DNA of 36,508 nt from Candidatus Acidiferrales bacterium (GCA_030037775.1 JASHQB010000120.1:1-36508); one strand, 5' to 3'; counted from the stretch's first letter, positions 1 through 8,952 are shown. Numbers and translations: made by a program. The notes: generated by a model from the letters alone, not told the origin.

Positions 1-810
1 AAATTCCGGAGTTTCGCGTTCGATGCGTTCCTTCAATGCGCGGAGGCTGGAGCATATTTGAAAAGTTGGATAGTGCTTGAAGGTCAAGCCGAACGCCAGC
101 GAGGGGCCAAGCATCCATCCTTGTGGCTGCGGTGCGGTGCGCATCATTTGCAATTTGCAGCGCGTGAGGTTTTTCTCGCGAAGAGATTCGGGAAATAAGG
201 TCTGAAAGTCATCGCCACCGGCGACGATAATCGAGTCCGCCTCCCATCGTTGTTCCTTCGTTTCAAGGAGCGAAGTATCGACCCGGTGAACGGCGGTGTT
301 GAAGAAGAACTGCACGCCGTAGCGCTCGGAGAGAAACTTTGGCAGGCTGCCGACAACGTGGCGAGGGTCGACAGTCAATTCCGTGGGGCTCCAAAGCGCT
401 CCCAGCAGGCCTTTAGGACGAATGGCGCGGCTGCGCTCAAGCGTTTCGTGAGGGTTGAGCCAGGCGCACTCGTAGCCGAGAGATGGCGCCTTATCGCTGA
501 ACTCCTTGCCGACCGCAGCTTCGTCGTCGCGATAAGCAGCGTGCAGCGAGCCGGTGTCGAAGAAGGGCAGCTTGGCTTCCTGCAAAACTTCAAGCCACAG
601 GGCGCGGCTGCGGAGAGCCATTTCGTGCAAAGGCCCGGCGGGCTGGCCAATCGGCCAAATCATGCCGAAGTTGCGGATGGAAGCGCCCTTGGCGGCGGGA
701 TTTCGCTCGAAGACGGCGACGCGCCGGCCAGAACGCGCGGCGATGTAGGCATGGGCCAGTCCCACGATGCCCGCGCCAACGATGGCAACATCCAGCTTCT
801 GGGCGCTCAT
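1..810 (-). CDS. FAD-dependent oxidoreductase, phosphonate-associated (TIGR03364/HpnW-like), 3' end cut off
   Basis: Not in the ORF track because it runs off the left edge; reading the minus strand from ATG at 810 gives 270 open codons starting MSAQKLDVAIVGAGIVGL. The GxGxxG dinucleotide-binding motif at residues 11-16 marks a DAO-type FAD oxidoreductase. The stretch GASIRNFGMIWPIGQPAG near residue 42 is the hallmark, as I recall it, of the TIGR03364 family, which is found next to phosphonatase-like hydrolases and phosphonate transporters and is thought to oxidise aminoalkylphosphonates such as 2-aminoethylphosphonate or its N-methyl form. The start is supported by GGAG about 6 nt upstream. 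It lies 34 nt downstream of ppk1 on the same strand, so the two may be cotranscribed. The substrate is inferred from family only; a general D-amino-acid or glycine-oxidase-like role is the alternative. Confidence 0.8.
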   Translation of the reverse strand, partial: MSAQKLDVAIVGAGIVGLAHAYIAARSGRRVAVFERNPAAKGASIRNFGMIWPIGQPAGPLHEMALRSRALWLEVLQEAKLPFFDTGSLHAAYRDDEAAVGKEFSDKAPSLGYECAWLNPHETLERSRAIRPKGLLGALWSPTELTVDPRHVVGSLPKFLSERYGVQFFFNTAVHRVDTSLLETKEQRWEADSIIVAGGDDFQTLFPESLREKNLTRCKLQMMRTAPQPQGWMLGPSLAFGLTFKHYPTFQICSSLRALKERIERETPEF

Positions 811-844
811 CAATTCTCCATTCCTGTGATGGCTCCTTCGAACA

Positions 845-3058
845 CTAACGGGCGGTCGGACTTGGTGTTAACTCGGGCTCTTGGGGAGCTTGCCATCGTG
901 CAGACAATACCTCAAAGACCGGCGAGGTTTTTAGCTTTTCCATCAGCGGGAGCGGCAAAGACGCGGTCAAGCCGTCCTGGCCCTGGGCGACGGCCATGAA
1001 GAATTGCTGCACATTGAAGCGGGTTCCGTTTGTGGGCGAGCGCAGCCCACGGCGGCGCGGCAGTCCCGCGTATTGTCCATCGGGCGAGAGGAAGCGCGCC
1101 TTTTGCGTGTCGGCAAAATAGGGCAGCAGGATTTCGGAGCAGACTTTCTGGCAGAGCGCGAGATTCTTGAGGCGGAAAATTACCTCGACGCGCTCGTAGA
1201 GATTGCGTGGCATCCAGTCGGCGCTGCCCAGATAGACTTCCGTATTGCCACCATTGCCGAAGACGAAGATGCGGCTGTGTTCCAGGAAGCGGCCAACCAC
1301 GCTGCGCACGCGGATGCGGCTGCTGATGCCCCGGACGCCGGGACGCAGCGCGCAGGCGCCGCGCACGATCAGCTCAATGTGGACGCCGGCTTGTGAGGCG
1401 CGATAGAGCGCTTCGATGATGCCTTTGTCGAGCAGGGAATTCACCTTCGCGACGATGAGTGAAGGCCGGCCGGCCTTGGCGTGGGCCGCTTCGCGATCGA
1501 TCAAGCTCACGCAGTTTTTGCCGAGGTTGAGAGGCGCGACGGACAATGGGCCGTAGTGCGCTTGCTCCGAATAAGCGGTGAGGAAGTTGAAAACGTAGTG
1601 CACGGCTTCGGTAATTTGCCGATTACAAGTGAGCAGGCTCAAGTCGGTATAGAAGCGCGCGGTCGACGGATTGTAATTGCCGGTGCCGAGATGAGCGTAG
1701 CGGCGGACTTTGCCATTGGCGTCGCGGCGGACCAACAGAGCAAGCTTGCAATGCGTCTTCAATCCCACCAGGCCGTGATACACCTGCACGCCGGCTTCCT
1801 GGAGGCTGCGCGCCCAGCGGATGTTGGATGCTTCATCGAAGCGGGCTTTGAGCTCGACGACAACCGTGACTTCTTTTTTGGCCGCTGCGTCCATGAGCGC
1901 CCGGACGATAGGCGAATCTTCGCTGGTGCGATACAGCGTCTGCTTGATGGAGAGCACGTCAGGGTCGCGGGCCGCACTTTCGATGAAATCGACCACCGTG
2001 GAATATGAATCATAAGGATGATGCAGGAGCACGTCGCGCTCGCGGATAAGCTTGAAGAGCGCGCGCGGCTCGCGTGGGACGCGCAGCTCCTTCGGGGCGA
2101 AGGGGGGAAATTTCAGGTCGGGCCGCGGCGTCTGGTCGTAGAAGTTGAAAAGGCGCGACAGGTTAACCGGGCCGTTCGCTTCAAAAATCTGTCCGGCGGC
2201 CAAACGGAAATTCGAGCGGAGGCGTTCGATGATCTCCGGGTCGGCGCCGGCTTCGATTTCCAGGCGCACGGCTGCGCCTTTGCGGCGGCGATGAAGCTGC
2301 AAGTCGACGGAATCGAGGATGCTTCGCGATTCTTCTTCACGGAGGTAAAGATTGCTGTTGCGTGTGACGCGAAAAGCCGCGGACGACAGGATTTTGTATC
2401 CGTGGTACAGGCGTTCGATGTAAGCCTCAACGATATCGTGAAGGAAAATGTACTCGATGGCGCCTTCGCCGGAGGGGATGCGAAAAACGCGGGGAAGGGC
2501 GCGCGGAACAGTGACCACTCCGAGGAAGGTTTGCGAATCTTTGCGTTTGCGTTGCAGAAGGCATGCCACGCAAAGGGCCTTGTTCAAGACGCGGGGAAAG
2601 GGATGCGCGGGGTCTACGGTGACGGGCGTCATCAGCGGCTCGACATGCTCGAGATAGAATCGTTCCACAGCCTTTCGCGCTTCCGGCTTTAATTGGCGGA
2701 AGTCGCGGACTCTGACCGACTCCTCGGCGAGTGCGGGCACGAGCTTTTCGCGCCAGCAGTCGTATTGATCCTTCACGAATTCGTGAAGGCCGGTGGAAAG
2801 CTGCGCCAGCACTTCGCCGGGCGCCAGACCATCCGGACCGGTTTCTCCATGCCCCTGCTCGGCCTGTTGCAGAAGGCCGGCGACGCGAACTTCCACAAAT
2901 TCATCGAGGTTGCTCGCGGTAATCGCGAGAAACTTGACGCGTTCGAGCAGTGGATTGGTAGTGTCGAGAGCTTCCTCCAAAACGCGGCGATTGAATTGCA
3001 GCCAGGAAAGATGGCGGTTAAAGAAAAAGCGCGGATGTTCTGACGTGGAGCGGCGCAT
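845..3058 (-). CDS. ppk1: Polyphosphate kinase 1
   Basis: Makes long-chain polyphosphate from ATP, reversibly, in the cytoplasm or at the inner membrane. The 737-residue length fits the family (about 690-740). The N-terminal domain opens with FFNRHLSWLQFNRRVLEEA, and NLDEFVEVRVAGL follows near residue 50. The phospho-accepting histidine lies in YAHLGTGNYN, and a second conserved histidine in LEHSRIFVFGNG; KTHCKLALLVRR also matches the phospholipase-D-like catalytic half. ATG is preceded by AGAGG 5 nt upstream. Upstream on this strand is a direct repeat resembling a Pho box and a possible -10 (separate entries), suggesting phosphate control. A probable phosphonate oxidoreductase follows after 34 nt. 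Identification is firm; regulation is inferred. Confidence 0.96.
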   Translation of the reverse strand: MRRSTSEHPRFFFNRHLSWLQFNRRVLEEALDTTNPLLERVKFLAITASNLDEFVEVRVAGLLQQAEQGHGETGPDGLAPGEVLAQLSTGLHEFVKDQYDCWREKLVPALAEESVRVRDFRQLKPEARKAVERFYLEHVEPLMTPVTVDPAHPFPRVLNKALCVACLLQRKRKDSQTFLGVVTVPRALPRVFRIPSGEGAIEYIFLHDIVEAYIERLYHGYKILSSAAFRVTRNSNLYLREEESRSILDSVDLQLHRRRKGAAVRLEIEAGADPEIIERLRSNFRLAAGQIFEANGPVNLSRLFNFYDQTPRPDLKFPPFAPKELRVPREPRALFKLIRERDVLLHHPYDSYSTVVDFIESAARDPDVLSIKQTLYRTSEDSPIVRALMDAAAKKEVTVVVELKARFDEASNIRWARSLQEAGVQVYHGLVGLKTHCKLALLVRRDANGKVRRYAHLGTGNYNPSTARFYTDLSLLTCNRQITEAVHYVFNFLTAYSEQAHYGPLSVAPLNLGKNCVSLIDREAAHAKAGRPSLIVAKVNSLLDKGIIEALYRASQAGVHIELIVRGACALRPGVRGISSRIRVRSVVGRFLEHSRIFVFGNGGNTEVYLGSADWMPRNLYERVEVIFRLKNLALCQKVCSEILLPYFADTQKARFLSPDGQYAGLPRRRGLRSPTNGTRFNVQQFFMAVAQGQDGLTASLPLPLMEKLKTSPVFEVLSARWQAPQEPELTPSPTAR

Positions 3059-3078
3059 GGGAACCTCTGAGCAGGGTA

Positions 3079-3084
3079 AGCCTA
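3079..3084 (-). promoter_or_regulatory. Possible -10 element for ppk1
   Basis: TAGGCT on the minus strand starts exactly 10 nt after the second half of the Pho-box-like repeat, the usual spacing of a PhoB box replacing a -35. It matches the TATAAT consensus at only 3 of 6 positions. Confidence 0.3.
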
Positions 3085-3094
3085 CAGCATGAAT

Positions 3095-3112
3095 GTTACA
3101 GGGTGGTTACAC
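3095..3112 (-). promoter_or_regulatory. Pho-box-like direct repeat upstream of ppk1
   Basis: On the minus strand the sequence reads GTGTAAC-CACC-CTGTAAC: two 7-nt repeats with an 11-bp period, the architecture of PhoB boxes (CTGTCAT-N4-CTGTCAT). It ends 36 nt before the ppk1 ATG. The spacer is GC-rich rather than AT-rich, and the half-sites match the E. coli consensus only at 4-5 of 7 positions, so the regulator is inferred. Confidence 0.4.
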
Positions 3113-3137
3113 GCTTGGCGATGCGAGGACAGGCAGG

Positions 3138-3167
3138 TTGACAATGGCGCCCGATTCGTGAGAGATT
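3138..3167 (+). promoter_or_regulatory. Possible promoter for imuA-imuB-dnaE2
   Basis: A perfect TTGACA (3138-3143) is followed after 18 nt by a weak GAGATT (3162-3167). The imuA start is about 60 nt further on. A weak -10 is compatible with a damage-inducible promoter, but I could not identify a LexA operator: neither GTTC-N7-GTTC nor GAAC-N4-GTTC occurs in 3059-3226. Confidence 0.35.
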
Positions 3168-3226
3168 TTCCTTGTGGCGAATAAAAAGCGAAACTAATTG
3201 ATTGTGGTTTTTGCCGCCTACCTGCG

Positions 3227-4081
3227 ATGCCTCGGAATTTCGCGCAATTGCGCTCTCAAGTGGAAGGCGCCCTCGCCGGACGCGTTGCCGCTCCCTTTGA
3301 ATATCGCGAGCGCCGCGCCACAGAGAACACTTCCACGGGCATTGATGAAATCGATTTGTTGACGGGCGGATTTCCGCGAGGCGCGCTGACGGAAATCTTT
3401 GGCCCAGCTTGTTCGGGCCGGACAAGCCTGTTGGTTTCCGCTTTGGGGATGCGAACGGCCCAGGCGGAAGCTTGCGCGTTGATTGACGCATGCGATGCCT
3501 TCGACCCGTGCCAGGCAGAAGCCGCGGGCGTGGAACTGAAGCAGTTGCTATGGGTGCGCTGCCGGAATATCAATCATGCCCTTCGCGCCACGGATCTGCT
3601 TTTGCAGGGCGGCGGATTCAGTTTTGTATGCCTGGATCTAAGCGATGTTCCACGTAAAACAGTGCGCCAGCTTCCGCTGGATGCATGGTTTCGTTTCCGG
3701 CGCGCCGTGGAAAACACCCAGACGATTCTGGTGATCATCGAGCAAGAGCCGAATGCAAAAACGTGCGCTTCGCTGGTTTTGAAGCTCGAAGGCGGGCTGG
3801 TTCACTGGTCTACTGCACAGCCAAGGGAAATATCCGAAGCCCGCACGGGAGATTTTGCATGGCCATCCTTTGTGCGGTTGCTGGATGGCCTTGACGTGCA
3901 TGCCGGCGTGGTGCGTTCGCGCATAAACCCGGTCAGCAGAATGGAATTTCGCGAAGGGCGCATTTCCAGCGCTACGAGCGGTTCATCCAACTCCCTTGAA
4001 ACAATCTTCCGGGCAAACGCAATGCCGTGGCGCTTCACCGATGCGCGCGTTGAACCAAAACTCGGATCCTTTGAAGGCTAA
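3227..4081 (+). CDS. imuA: ImuA-like RecA-fold protein of the mutasome cassette
   Basis: This 284-residue protein resembles the N-terminal ATPase core of RecA. The segment TGIDEIDLLTGGFPRGALTEI at about residues 36-56 is the RecA/ImuA signature, followed by a degenerate P-loop, GPACSGRTS. ImuA (also called SulA2/RecA-like or SplB-like) is the accessory factor that works with ImuB and DnaE2 in damage-induced translesion synthesis; it is not itself a recombinase. It is first in a three-gene run, with imuB starting 11 nt after its stop. The ATG at 3227 lacks a strong ribosome binding site. Expression is probably SOS-controlled by analogy; no operator is proven here. Identification rests on the RecA-like core plus gene order. 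Confidence 0.85.
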   Translation: MPRNFAQLRSQVEGALAGRVAAPFEYRERRATENTSTGIDEIDLLTGGFPRGALTEIFGPACSGRTSLLVSALGMRTAQAEACALIDACDAFDPCQAEAAGVELKQLLWVRCRNINHALRATDLLLQGGGFSFVCLDLSDVPRKTVRQLPLDAWFRFRRAVENTQTILVIIEQEPNAKTCASLVLKLEGGLVHWSTAQPREISEARTGDFAWPSFVRLLDGLDVHAGVVRSRINPVSRMEFREGRISSATSGSSNSLETIFRANAMPWRFTDARVEPKLGSFEG

Positions 4082-4092
4082 ACAGGAGATCT

Positions 4093-5745
4093 TTGCAAAT
4101 ACAGCTATCGGAATCGATTGGCATGGCATTCGCTTCTATCTACGTCCCCGACTTTATTTTGCAGGCCGTATTGTGCGCTGAGCCTGCTTTGCGTGGCCGC
4201 GCGGTCGCTCTTTGGGACGGAACTCCTCCCCTTCGCAGCGTTGTGGCGGTGAACGATTCCGCGACGCAGGCAGGAATCGAAATCGGAATGACCGAGCCGC
4301 AAGCCGCTCAGTTTTGCGGAGTGGAAAAAAGGAATCGCTCGCGCACATGCGAGGAATCGCTGCACATAGCGCTGCTACAGATGGGCCGGACTATTTCTCC
4401 GCGAATCGAAGACACGACACTCGATACGATCGTGCTTGATCTCACGGGCCTGCATCGTTTTTGGGGCTCCCAGGAAAAAATTGCGCGTGAGCTGGCGCGG
4501 CGCGCGGCGGAACTCGGCTTGGCAGTGAATGTCGCGATAGCGGCAAATATCGATGTGGCTCTTCATGCCGCGCGGGGTTTCCCGGGAATTACTTTCATTC
4601 CTCGGGGTGAAGAATCGAAACGTTTGGGCCGCTTGCCTGTCCGCACGCTTTCTCCTTCCGTCGAAATTCTGGAAACGTTGGAACGCTGGGGCGTGAGCAG
4701 GTGCGAGGAATTGGCGGCATTGCCCGTCCTGCAGCTTTCCGAGCGGCTGGGTCAGGAAGGCGTGCGTTTGCACGAATTGGCGCGCGGCGCAAGCGTGCGT
4801 TCCCTGGTGCTGGCCGAATCGGAGATGCGTTTCGAAGAGGAGATCGAGCTCGAAGATGCCGTGGAGGAGCTTGAGCCGCTGGCGTTTCTGCTGGGGCGCC
4901 TGCTCGATCAATTGTGCGTGCGGCTGCAGGCGCACGCTTTGGCCGCCGCGGCGATTCATTTGCGACTTACGTTGGGCGATGCGTTCGAAAAAGAGCCGCC
5001 GATCCGTGGAGAAGCACCCGCCGCGGAAGCTCCCAAAAATTACGAGAAAACAATGCGTTTGCCCGTGCCAATGCGGGACTCGAAATTGCTTTTGAATTTG
5101 CTGCGTTTGCAATTACAAGCGGACCCTCCTCAGGCAACGATACGCAAAATTGCGCTTGCGGCCGAAGCGGCGCGGCACCGCGCGGCGCAAAATGGGCTAT
5201 TCCGCCGCAATTCCATTGATCCGGAAAAATTGGAGCTGATCATTGCGCGGCTGGCGAATCTGGTGGGCAGCCTGAACGTCGGCTCGCCGGAAACTATGGA
5301 TACGCATCGTCCCGGCGCATTTCGTATGAAGCGATTTGCTCCGACACCGAATGAAATGAAATTCCGCCGGAAAACTGGCCATACGATCGCGGCGGCAAAT
5401 CGCAAAGCAGAGGATGAACCCAAGCTGCGAAGGGCAACCGTTGCGCTGCGAAATTTCCGACCAGAATGGCTGGCGAAAATTGAACTACGGGAAGAGCGCC
5501 CTCTTCACATTTCTTTTCGCGGCATGCGCGGCAGAATTGTGGCGGCTTCCGGACCCTGGCGCACTGCGGGAGATTGGTGGCAGGAAGAAGCGTGGCATCA
5601 CGATGAATGGGACATTTATATACGCTTTGATTCTGGCGCGTTGTTCCTGGAGCGTGATTTGCCCGGGGAGGTGCAAGACGGCCTCTATCGTATTTATTAC
5701 GACGGTTTGCGCCGCAGCTGGTTTGTACGTGGAAGATACGATTGA
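4093..5745 (+). CDS. imuB: ImuB, non-catalytic Y-family polymerase homologue
   Basis: A 550-residue protein of the DinB/UmuC superfamily. The N-terminal fingers/palm shows FASIYVPDFILQAVL where active polymerases carry the DMDCFFA motif, and TIVLDLTGLHRFWG where they carry SLDEAYLD, so the metal-binding Asp and Asp-Glu pair are missing, as expected for ImuB. QNGLF near residue 373 followed by PEKLELIIARLANLVG is the conserved ImuB region and resembles a beta-clamp-binding pentapeptide. ImuB acts as the hub linking ImuA, the clamp and DnaE2. The track start is TTG at 4093, with AGGAG 4 nt upstream; ATG at 4123 (MAFASIYVPDF) is an equally good or better start. Its stop overlaps the dnaE2 start codon region. 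Confidence 0.9.
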   Translation: MQIQLSESIGMAFASIYVPDFILQAVLCAEPALRGRAVALWDGTPPLRSVVAVNDSATQAGIEIGMTEPQAAQFCGVEKRNRSRTCEESLHIALLQMGRTISPRIEDTTLDTIVLDLTGLHRFWGSQEKIARELARRAAELGLAVNVAIAANIDVALHAARGFPGITFIPRGEESKRLGRLPVRTLSPSVEILETLERWGVSRCEELAALPVLQLSERLGQEGVRLHELARGASVRSLVLAESEMRFEEEIELEDAVEELEPLAFLLGRLLDQLCVRLQAHALAAAAIHLRLTLGDAFEKEPPIRGEAPAAEAPKNYEKTMRLPVPMRDSKLLLNLLRLQLQADPPQATIRKIALAAEAARHRAAQNGLFRRNSIDPEKLELIIARLANLVGSLNVGSPETMDTHRPGAFRMKRFAPTPNEMKFRRKTGHTIAAANRKAEDEPKLRRATVALRNFRPEWLAKIELREERPLHISFRGMRGRIVAASGPWRTAGDWWQEEAWHHDEWDIYIRFDSGALFLERDLPGEVQDGLYRIYYDGLRRSWFVRGRYD

Positions 5746-8700
5746 CGAGACGATCGATGTACACCGAACTCCATACCCGTTCTGCATTCAGTTTTTTGGA
5801 AGGTGCTTCCCTGCCGGAAGAACTGGCCACAGTATGCGCAGAATGGGGAATGCAAGCGATGGCGCTGCTTGACCGCGACGGAGTGTACGGCGCGCCGCGT
5901 TTTTATCTTGCCGCACAAAAAGCTTCTATCGGGGCGCATATCGGCGCAGAAATTAGTGCGGTGGAAGGCTGGCGCTATCCCTTGCTGGTTTCGTCCCGCC
6001 TGGGCTATCAAAACCTTTGCCGTCTGATCACGAAGATGAAATTGCGCGCGGCGAAGGGCGAAGGCGGCGTTTTATCTTCGGAGCTTGCAGAATATTCAGC
6101 GGGGCTGATCTGCTTGACTGGAGGCGCGGAAGGGCCGCTGGCGCATGCCTTGCAGCGCGGCGGAACGGATGAAGGCAGCGCGTGTGTGCAGCAGCTCTGC
6201 GAATTATTCGGCCGCCAAGATGTCTACGTCGAATTGCAGCGGCATTATTGCCGGGAAGAAGAAGCGCGCAATCAAGCCGCGGTGGCCATTGCGCGGAAAC
6301 TTGGTTTGCCGTTGCTGGCCACCAATGGTGTGTGCTACGGGCTGCCGCAACGCCGCGAAGTGATGGATGTTTTCACGGCGATACGCCATCACCGCACTTT
6401 GGCCACCGCGGGCCGGCTGCTGGCGCGCAATTCCGAACGTTATTTGAAACCGCCTGCGGAGATGGAAAAACTCTTTTGCGATTTGCCAGAAGCGCTCGCC
6501 AATACCCATGAGCTTTCTTCGCGCCTGCAATTCAGTTTGAAGAATTTGGGCTATCAATTTCCCAACTATCCCGTTCCGGGCGGGCAATCTCAGGTTCATT
6601 TTCTGCGCGAGCGCGCGTACGAGGGCATGATTCGCCGCTACGGTTCCGGCGATGAGCGCGCGCAGCGGCAAATCGATCACGAACTGAGCATCATTGAAAA
6701 ACTTCATCTCGAAGGCTACTTCCTGATCGTTTGGGACATCGTGCGATTTTGCCGCGAACAAAATATTCTGGTGCAGGGCCGCGGCTCGGCGGCGAACAGC
6801 GCCGTTTGCTACGCGCTGGGAATCACGGCCGTGGATCCTGTGAAGATGGAACTGCTTTTCGAACGCTTCCTCACCGAAGAGCGTGGAGAATGGCCGGATA
6901 TCGACCTCGACCTGCCCAGCGGAGACCAGCGCGAACGCGCCATTCAGTATGTGTATCAGCGCTATGGAAAATTGGGTGCGGCGATGACCGCGAATGTGAT
7001 CACGTATCGCGGGCGCTCGGCGGCGCGCGAAATCGGCAAAGTGATGTCCTTCGATTCGGAAATCCTCAATCGCTTGACCAGTTTGGTCGGCCACTGGGAA
7101 TACCACGACGCCAACGACACGCTCGACAGGAAATTTCATGATGCAGGGCTGAATCTCGCGCATCCGCAAATCCGGAAATTCCTGGAACTTTGCACGGAGG
7201 TACAGGATTTGCCGCGTCATCTGGGGCAGCATTCCGGCGGACTGGTGATCTGCCAGGGCCAATTGGATTCGGTGGTGCCGCTGGAGCCGGCGACGATGCC
7301 CGGTCGCGTTGTGGTGCAGTGGGATAAAGATGATTGTGCGGATATGGGCATGGTGAAAGTGGATCTGCTCGGGCTGGGCATGATGGCTGCGCTGGAAGAT
7401 TGTTTACACATCATCAAGCAGGATTACGGCGAGAAAATCGATTTGGGGCGCCTGCCGGTCGGCGATCCCGCTGTTTACGCAGCGCTGCAAAAAGCGGATA
7501 CCGTGGGCATGTTTCAGATTGAAAGCCGCGCGCAGATGTCGTGCTTGCCACGGCTCCGGCCTACAAAGTTTTACGACATTGTCGTGCAAGTCGCGATCAT
7601 CCGGCCAGGCCCGATCGTCGGCGAAATGGTGAATCCCTATTTGAAGCGCCGCCAGGGCCGCGAAGCGGTTGACTATCCTCATCCTTCGCTTGAGCCAGTT
7701 CTCAAACGGACGCTGGGAATTCCTCTATTTCAAGAGCAACTGCTGCGCATCGCCATGATCGCCGCCGGATTCACGGGAGGCGAGGCGGAAGAGCTTCGCC
7801 GCGCCTTCGGATTCAAGCGCTCCGAAAAACGCATGAAGGAGGTAGAGCGGAAACTTCGCCTCGGCATGGATCGAAATGGGATTGGCCAGCAGGTGCAGGA
7901 CAAAATCATTCAGGCCATCACTTCGTTTGCGTTATATGGATTTCCTGAATCTCACGCCGCGAGTTTCGCTCTTCTCGCATACGCCAGCGCTTATTTCAAA
8001 TGCCATTACCTGGCCGCTTTCACCGCGGCCATGCTGAACAATCAGCCCATGGGATTTTATCAGCCAGCAACGCTGGTGAAAGATGCGCAGCGGCACGGCT
8101 TGAAAATCAAGCCCATCGATGTGACCTGCTCGGATTGGCTGTGCACGCTCGAAAAAACTGGCGTGGGTTTCAGCATGCGCCTCGGCCTGCGTTACGTCAA
8201 AGGACTGCGCGCCGATGTTGCCGCGATGATTGTCAGCGAACGCGCCATTCGCCCGTTTGCTTCCATAGATGAGCTCAAGCTTCGCGTCCCTGCCATCCAG
8301 AAAGATGAACTGGCCACGCTGGCGGCGATTGGCAGCTTGAATCACATCGGAGGCAAGCGCAACGGCCATCGCCGTGAAGCTCTGTGGCAGATCGAACGCG
8401 CCGCCCGCAGCGCCGGCCCTTTGCTCGCATCCGCGGAATCGTCAGAGCCAACAGAAAATCAATCGTCGGAGGAATCGAAAGAGTTCGAAATTTCCGCCGC
8501 TTCGCCTTTGCCCCCGATGAACTTGGAAGAGCGGCTGGTAGCTGATTTCAAAGGCACCGGCATGACCGTCGGCCCTCATCCCATGGGTTATTACCGCGCG
8601 AACATGAAGAAGCGCGGGATTCGATCGGCCATCGAGCTCACCCAGTTGCCAAATGGCATCCATGTGCGCGTTGCCGGCTCCGTCATTGCACGCCAGCGTC

Positions 8701-8933
8701 CCGGAACGGCAAAAGGTTTTGTGTTTCTGAGCCTTGAAGATGAAACTGGAATCGCCAATGCCATCATTACGCCGCAAGTGTTTGCGAAAAATCATCTGAC
8801 CATCGTCCATCATCAGTTTTTGCTGATCGATGGCCAGTTGCAGAATCTCGATAACGTCGTTTCCGTAAAGGTCGAACGGGTCGTGCCCTTGCAGATCACC
8901 AAAGCAGAAACCAGCTCACACGACTTTCATTGA
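5742..8933 (+). CDS. dnaE2: Error-prone DNA polymerase III alpha subunit DnaE2 (ImuC)
   Basis: C-family replicative-type polymerase used for translesion synthesis and induced mutagenesis. At 1063 residues it is shorter than DnaE1 (about 1160). The N-terminal PHP domain begins YTELHTRSAFSFLEGAS: the usual HxH metal pair is HTR here, fitting loss of PHP metal binding typical of DnaE2. The polymerase core has QGRGSAANSAVCYALGIT, the catalytic aspartates in WPDIDLDLPSGDQRE and a third in VKVDLLGLGM. A C-terminal OB-fold region (VRVAGSVIARQRPGTAKGF) follows. TTG at 5742 has GGAAG 6 nt upstream and overlaps the imuB stop by 4 nt, implying translational coupling; ATG at 5757 matches the usual family N-terminus and is the alternative start. 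It is last in the imuA-imuB-dnaE2 cassette. Confidence 0.95.
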   Translation: MTRRSMYTELHTRSAFSFLEGASLPEELATVCAEWGMQAMALLDRDGVYGAPRFYLAAQKASIGAHIGAEISAVEGWRYPLLVSSRLGYQNLCRLITKMKLRAAKGEGGVLSSELAEYSAGLICLTGGAEGPLAHALQRGGTDEGSACVQQLCELFGRQDVYVELQRHYCREEEARNQAAVAIARKLGLPLLATNGVCYGLPQRREVMDVFTAIRHHRTLATAGRLLARNSERYLKPPAEMEKLFCDLPEALANTHELSSRLQFSLKNLGYQFPNYPVPGGQSQVHFLRERAYEGMIRRYGSGDERAQRQIDHELSIIEKLHLEGYFLIVWDIVRFCREQNILVQGRGSAANSAVCYALGITAVDPVKMELLFERFLTEERGEWPDIDLDLPSGDQRERAIQYVYQRYGKLGAAMTANVITYRGRSAAREIGKVMSFDSEILNRLTSLVGHWEYHDANDTLDRKFHDAGLNLAHPQIRKFLELCTEVQDLPRHLGQHSGGLVICQGQLDSVVPLEPATMPGRVVVQWDKDDCADMGMVKVDLLGLGMMAALEDCLHIIKQDYGEKIDLGRLPVGDPAVYAALQKADTVGMFQIESRAQMSCLPRLRPTKFYDIVVQVAIIRPGPIVGEMVNPYLKRRQGREAVDYPHPSLEPVLKRTLGIPLFQEQLLRIAMIAAGFTGGEAEELRRAFGFKRSEKRMKEVERKLRLGMDRNGIGQQVQDKIIQAITSFALYGFPESHAASFALLAYASAYFKCHYLAAFTAAMLNNQPMGFYQPATLVKDAQRHGLKIKPIDVTCSDWLCTLEKTGVGFSMRLGLRYVKGLRADVAAMIVSERAIRPFASIDELKLRVPAIQKDELATLAAIGSLNHIGGKRNGHRREALWQIERAARSAGPLLASAESSEPTENQSSEESKEFEISAASPLPPMNLEERLVADFKGTGMTVGPHPMGYYRANMKKRGIRSAIELTQLPNGIHVRVAGSVIARQRPGTAKGFVFLSLEDETGIANAIITPQVFAKNHLTIVHHQFLLIDGQLQNLDNVVSVKVERVVPLQITKAETSSHDFH

Positions 8934-8952
8934 AGCGAAGTTAGGCGACCGC

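Noticed and set aside
250-999. 249-residue plus-strand ORF at the left edge
   Set aside because: Antisense shadow of the FAD oxidoreductase and the end of ppk1; no recognisable domain.
6204-7262. 352-residue minus-strand ORF
   Set aside because: Antisense to the dnaE2 polymerase core.
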